DNA from: Holosporales bacterium
Lineage (GTDB): Bacteria; Pseudomonadota; Alphaproteobacteria; RUG11792
DNA length: 14,000 nt
Direction of reading: 5' to 3'
Assembly (NCBI GenBank): GCA_031262205.1
Contig: JAISID010000027.1
Coordinates: forward strand, 1 to 14,000
This document shows, piece by piece, positions 13,910-14,000 of the stretch. A program made the position numbers and the translations under genes. Under the pieces are notes generated by a model that did not search any database, had not been told where the DNA came from, and saw only the letters and a program-made list of their open reading frames with translations. Position 1 is the first letter of the stretch. Every line of letters starts with the position of its first letter.

Positions 13910-14000
13910 TTAACGTTCTATTAACCTTTTTATGATATGCTAAAGCTATGCTTGCATAGGTTAAGTAGTTAAGGGAAGCAAGCCCCGAGGAGGGCGGGGG
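13910..14000 (+). ncRNA. Possible 5' end of a structured RNA at the right edge
   Basis: TTAACG (13910-13915) and TATGAT (13931-13936) form a weak promoter-like pair. Downstream, GCTTGC (13950-13955) pairs with GCAAGC (13978-13983), and CCCCG (13983-13987) pairs with CGGGG (13995-13999). The last 20 bases are strongly GC-rich, unlike the rest of the window. The window ends inside this structure, so no RNA family can be named. Confidence 0.22.

Larger units (their letters stand above)
13434..14000. other. Gene-poor spacer after dxr
   Basis: No intact gene was found in these 567 bases. Contents include a GCGGC/GCCGC dyad (13530-13549, containing a GCGGCCGC octamer), AGCGA/TCGCT (13608-13624), and a half parS (13579-13593). 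Inverted repeats CGGAATAGC/GCTATTCCG (13686-13694 with 13834-13842) and AAACGGAAT/ATTCCGTTT (13683-13691 with 13769-13777) are also present. Two short minus-strand open frames and a GC-rich structured right edge complete it. It looks like a decaying stretch. Confidence 0.5.

Noticed and set aside
1..14000. tRNA genes, CRISPR arrays and insertion sequences
   Set aside because: No cloverleaf with a GTTCRANNC T-loop was found by eye on either strand, no regularly spaced repeats were seen, and no transposase fragment was recognised.

Overview
The window is AT-rich and looks like the chromosome of an alphaproteobacterium, probably a host-associated lineage with a reduced or decaying genome. The evidence is a coupled rseP-bamA pair and dxr, a TTAA-N7-TTAA CtrA-type site beside consensus DnaA boxes, a perfect alphaproteobacterial-type parS, long gene-poor spacers that contain start-less open frames, and a frameshifted toxin gene. 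The exact order (Rickettsiales, Holosporales or another) cannot be decided from the sequence alone.

Layout. Positions 1-300 hold the possible tail of a gene running off the left edge and a candidate promoter. Positions 319-1186 hold a toxin-antitoxin pair: an intact Panacea-domain (DUF4065) antitoxin and a RelE/ParE-type toxin broken by a -1 frame change. Positions 1187-1782 contain no intact gene, but they hold a perfect 16-bp parS (1230-1245), a 143-bp imperfect palindrome (1499-1641), and a 111-codon start-less open frame on the minus strand that runs through the palindrome. ppiD (minus strand, 1783-3738) and typA/bipA (plus strand, from 4022) diverge from a shared 283-bp spacer. Next come rseP (TTG start) and bamA (GTG start overlapping the rseP stop), then a small Fis-type DNA-binding protein and mreC (GTG start abutting the previous stop). 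Positions 10936-11668 contain no intact gene. This stretch has a symmetric hairpin, a relic-like minus-strand membrane open frame, a very AT-rich tract, a CtrA-type site and three DnaA boxes in 34 bp, so it resembles a replication origin. An Lrp/AsnC regulator and dxr follow. The last 567 bp contain no intact gene, but hold a half parS, two short start-less minus-strand frames and a GC-rich structured right edge.

Functional theme. The core genes serve the cell envelope: RseP (intramembrane protease), BamA (outer-membrane protein insertion), PpiD (periplasmic folding factor), MreC (cell shape) and Dxr (isoprenoid precursors for lipid carriers). TypA is a ribosome-associated GTPase. The parS and the DnaA-box cluster, about 10 kb apart, suggest the window is close to the chromosome origin. 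However, hand-counted third-codon-position skew does not flip at 11.4 kb, so the exact origin position is uncertain.
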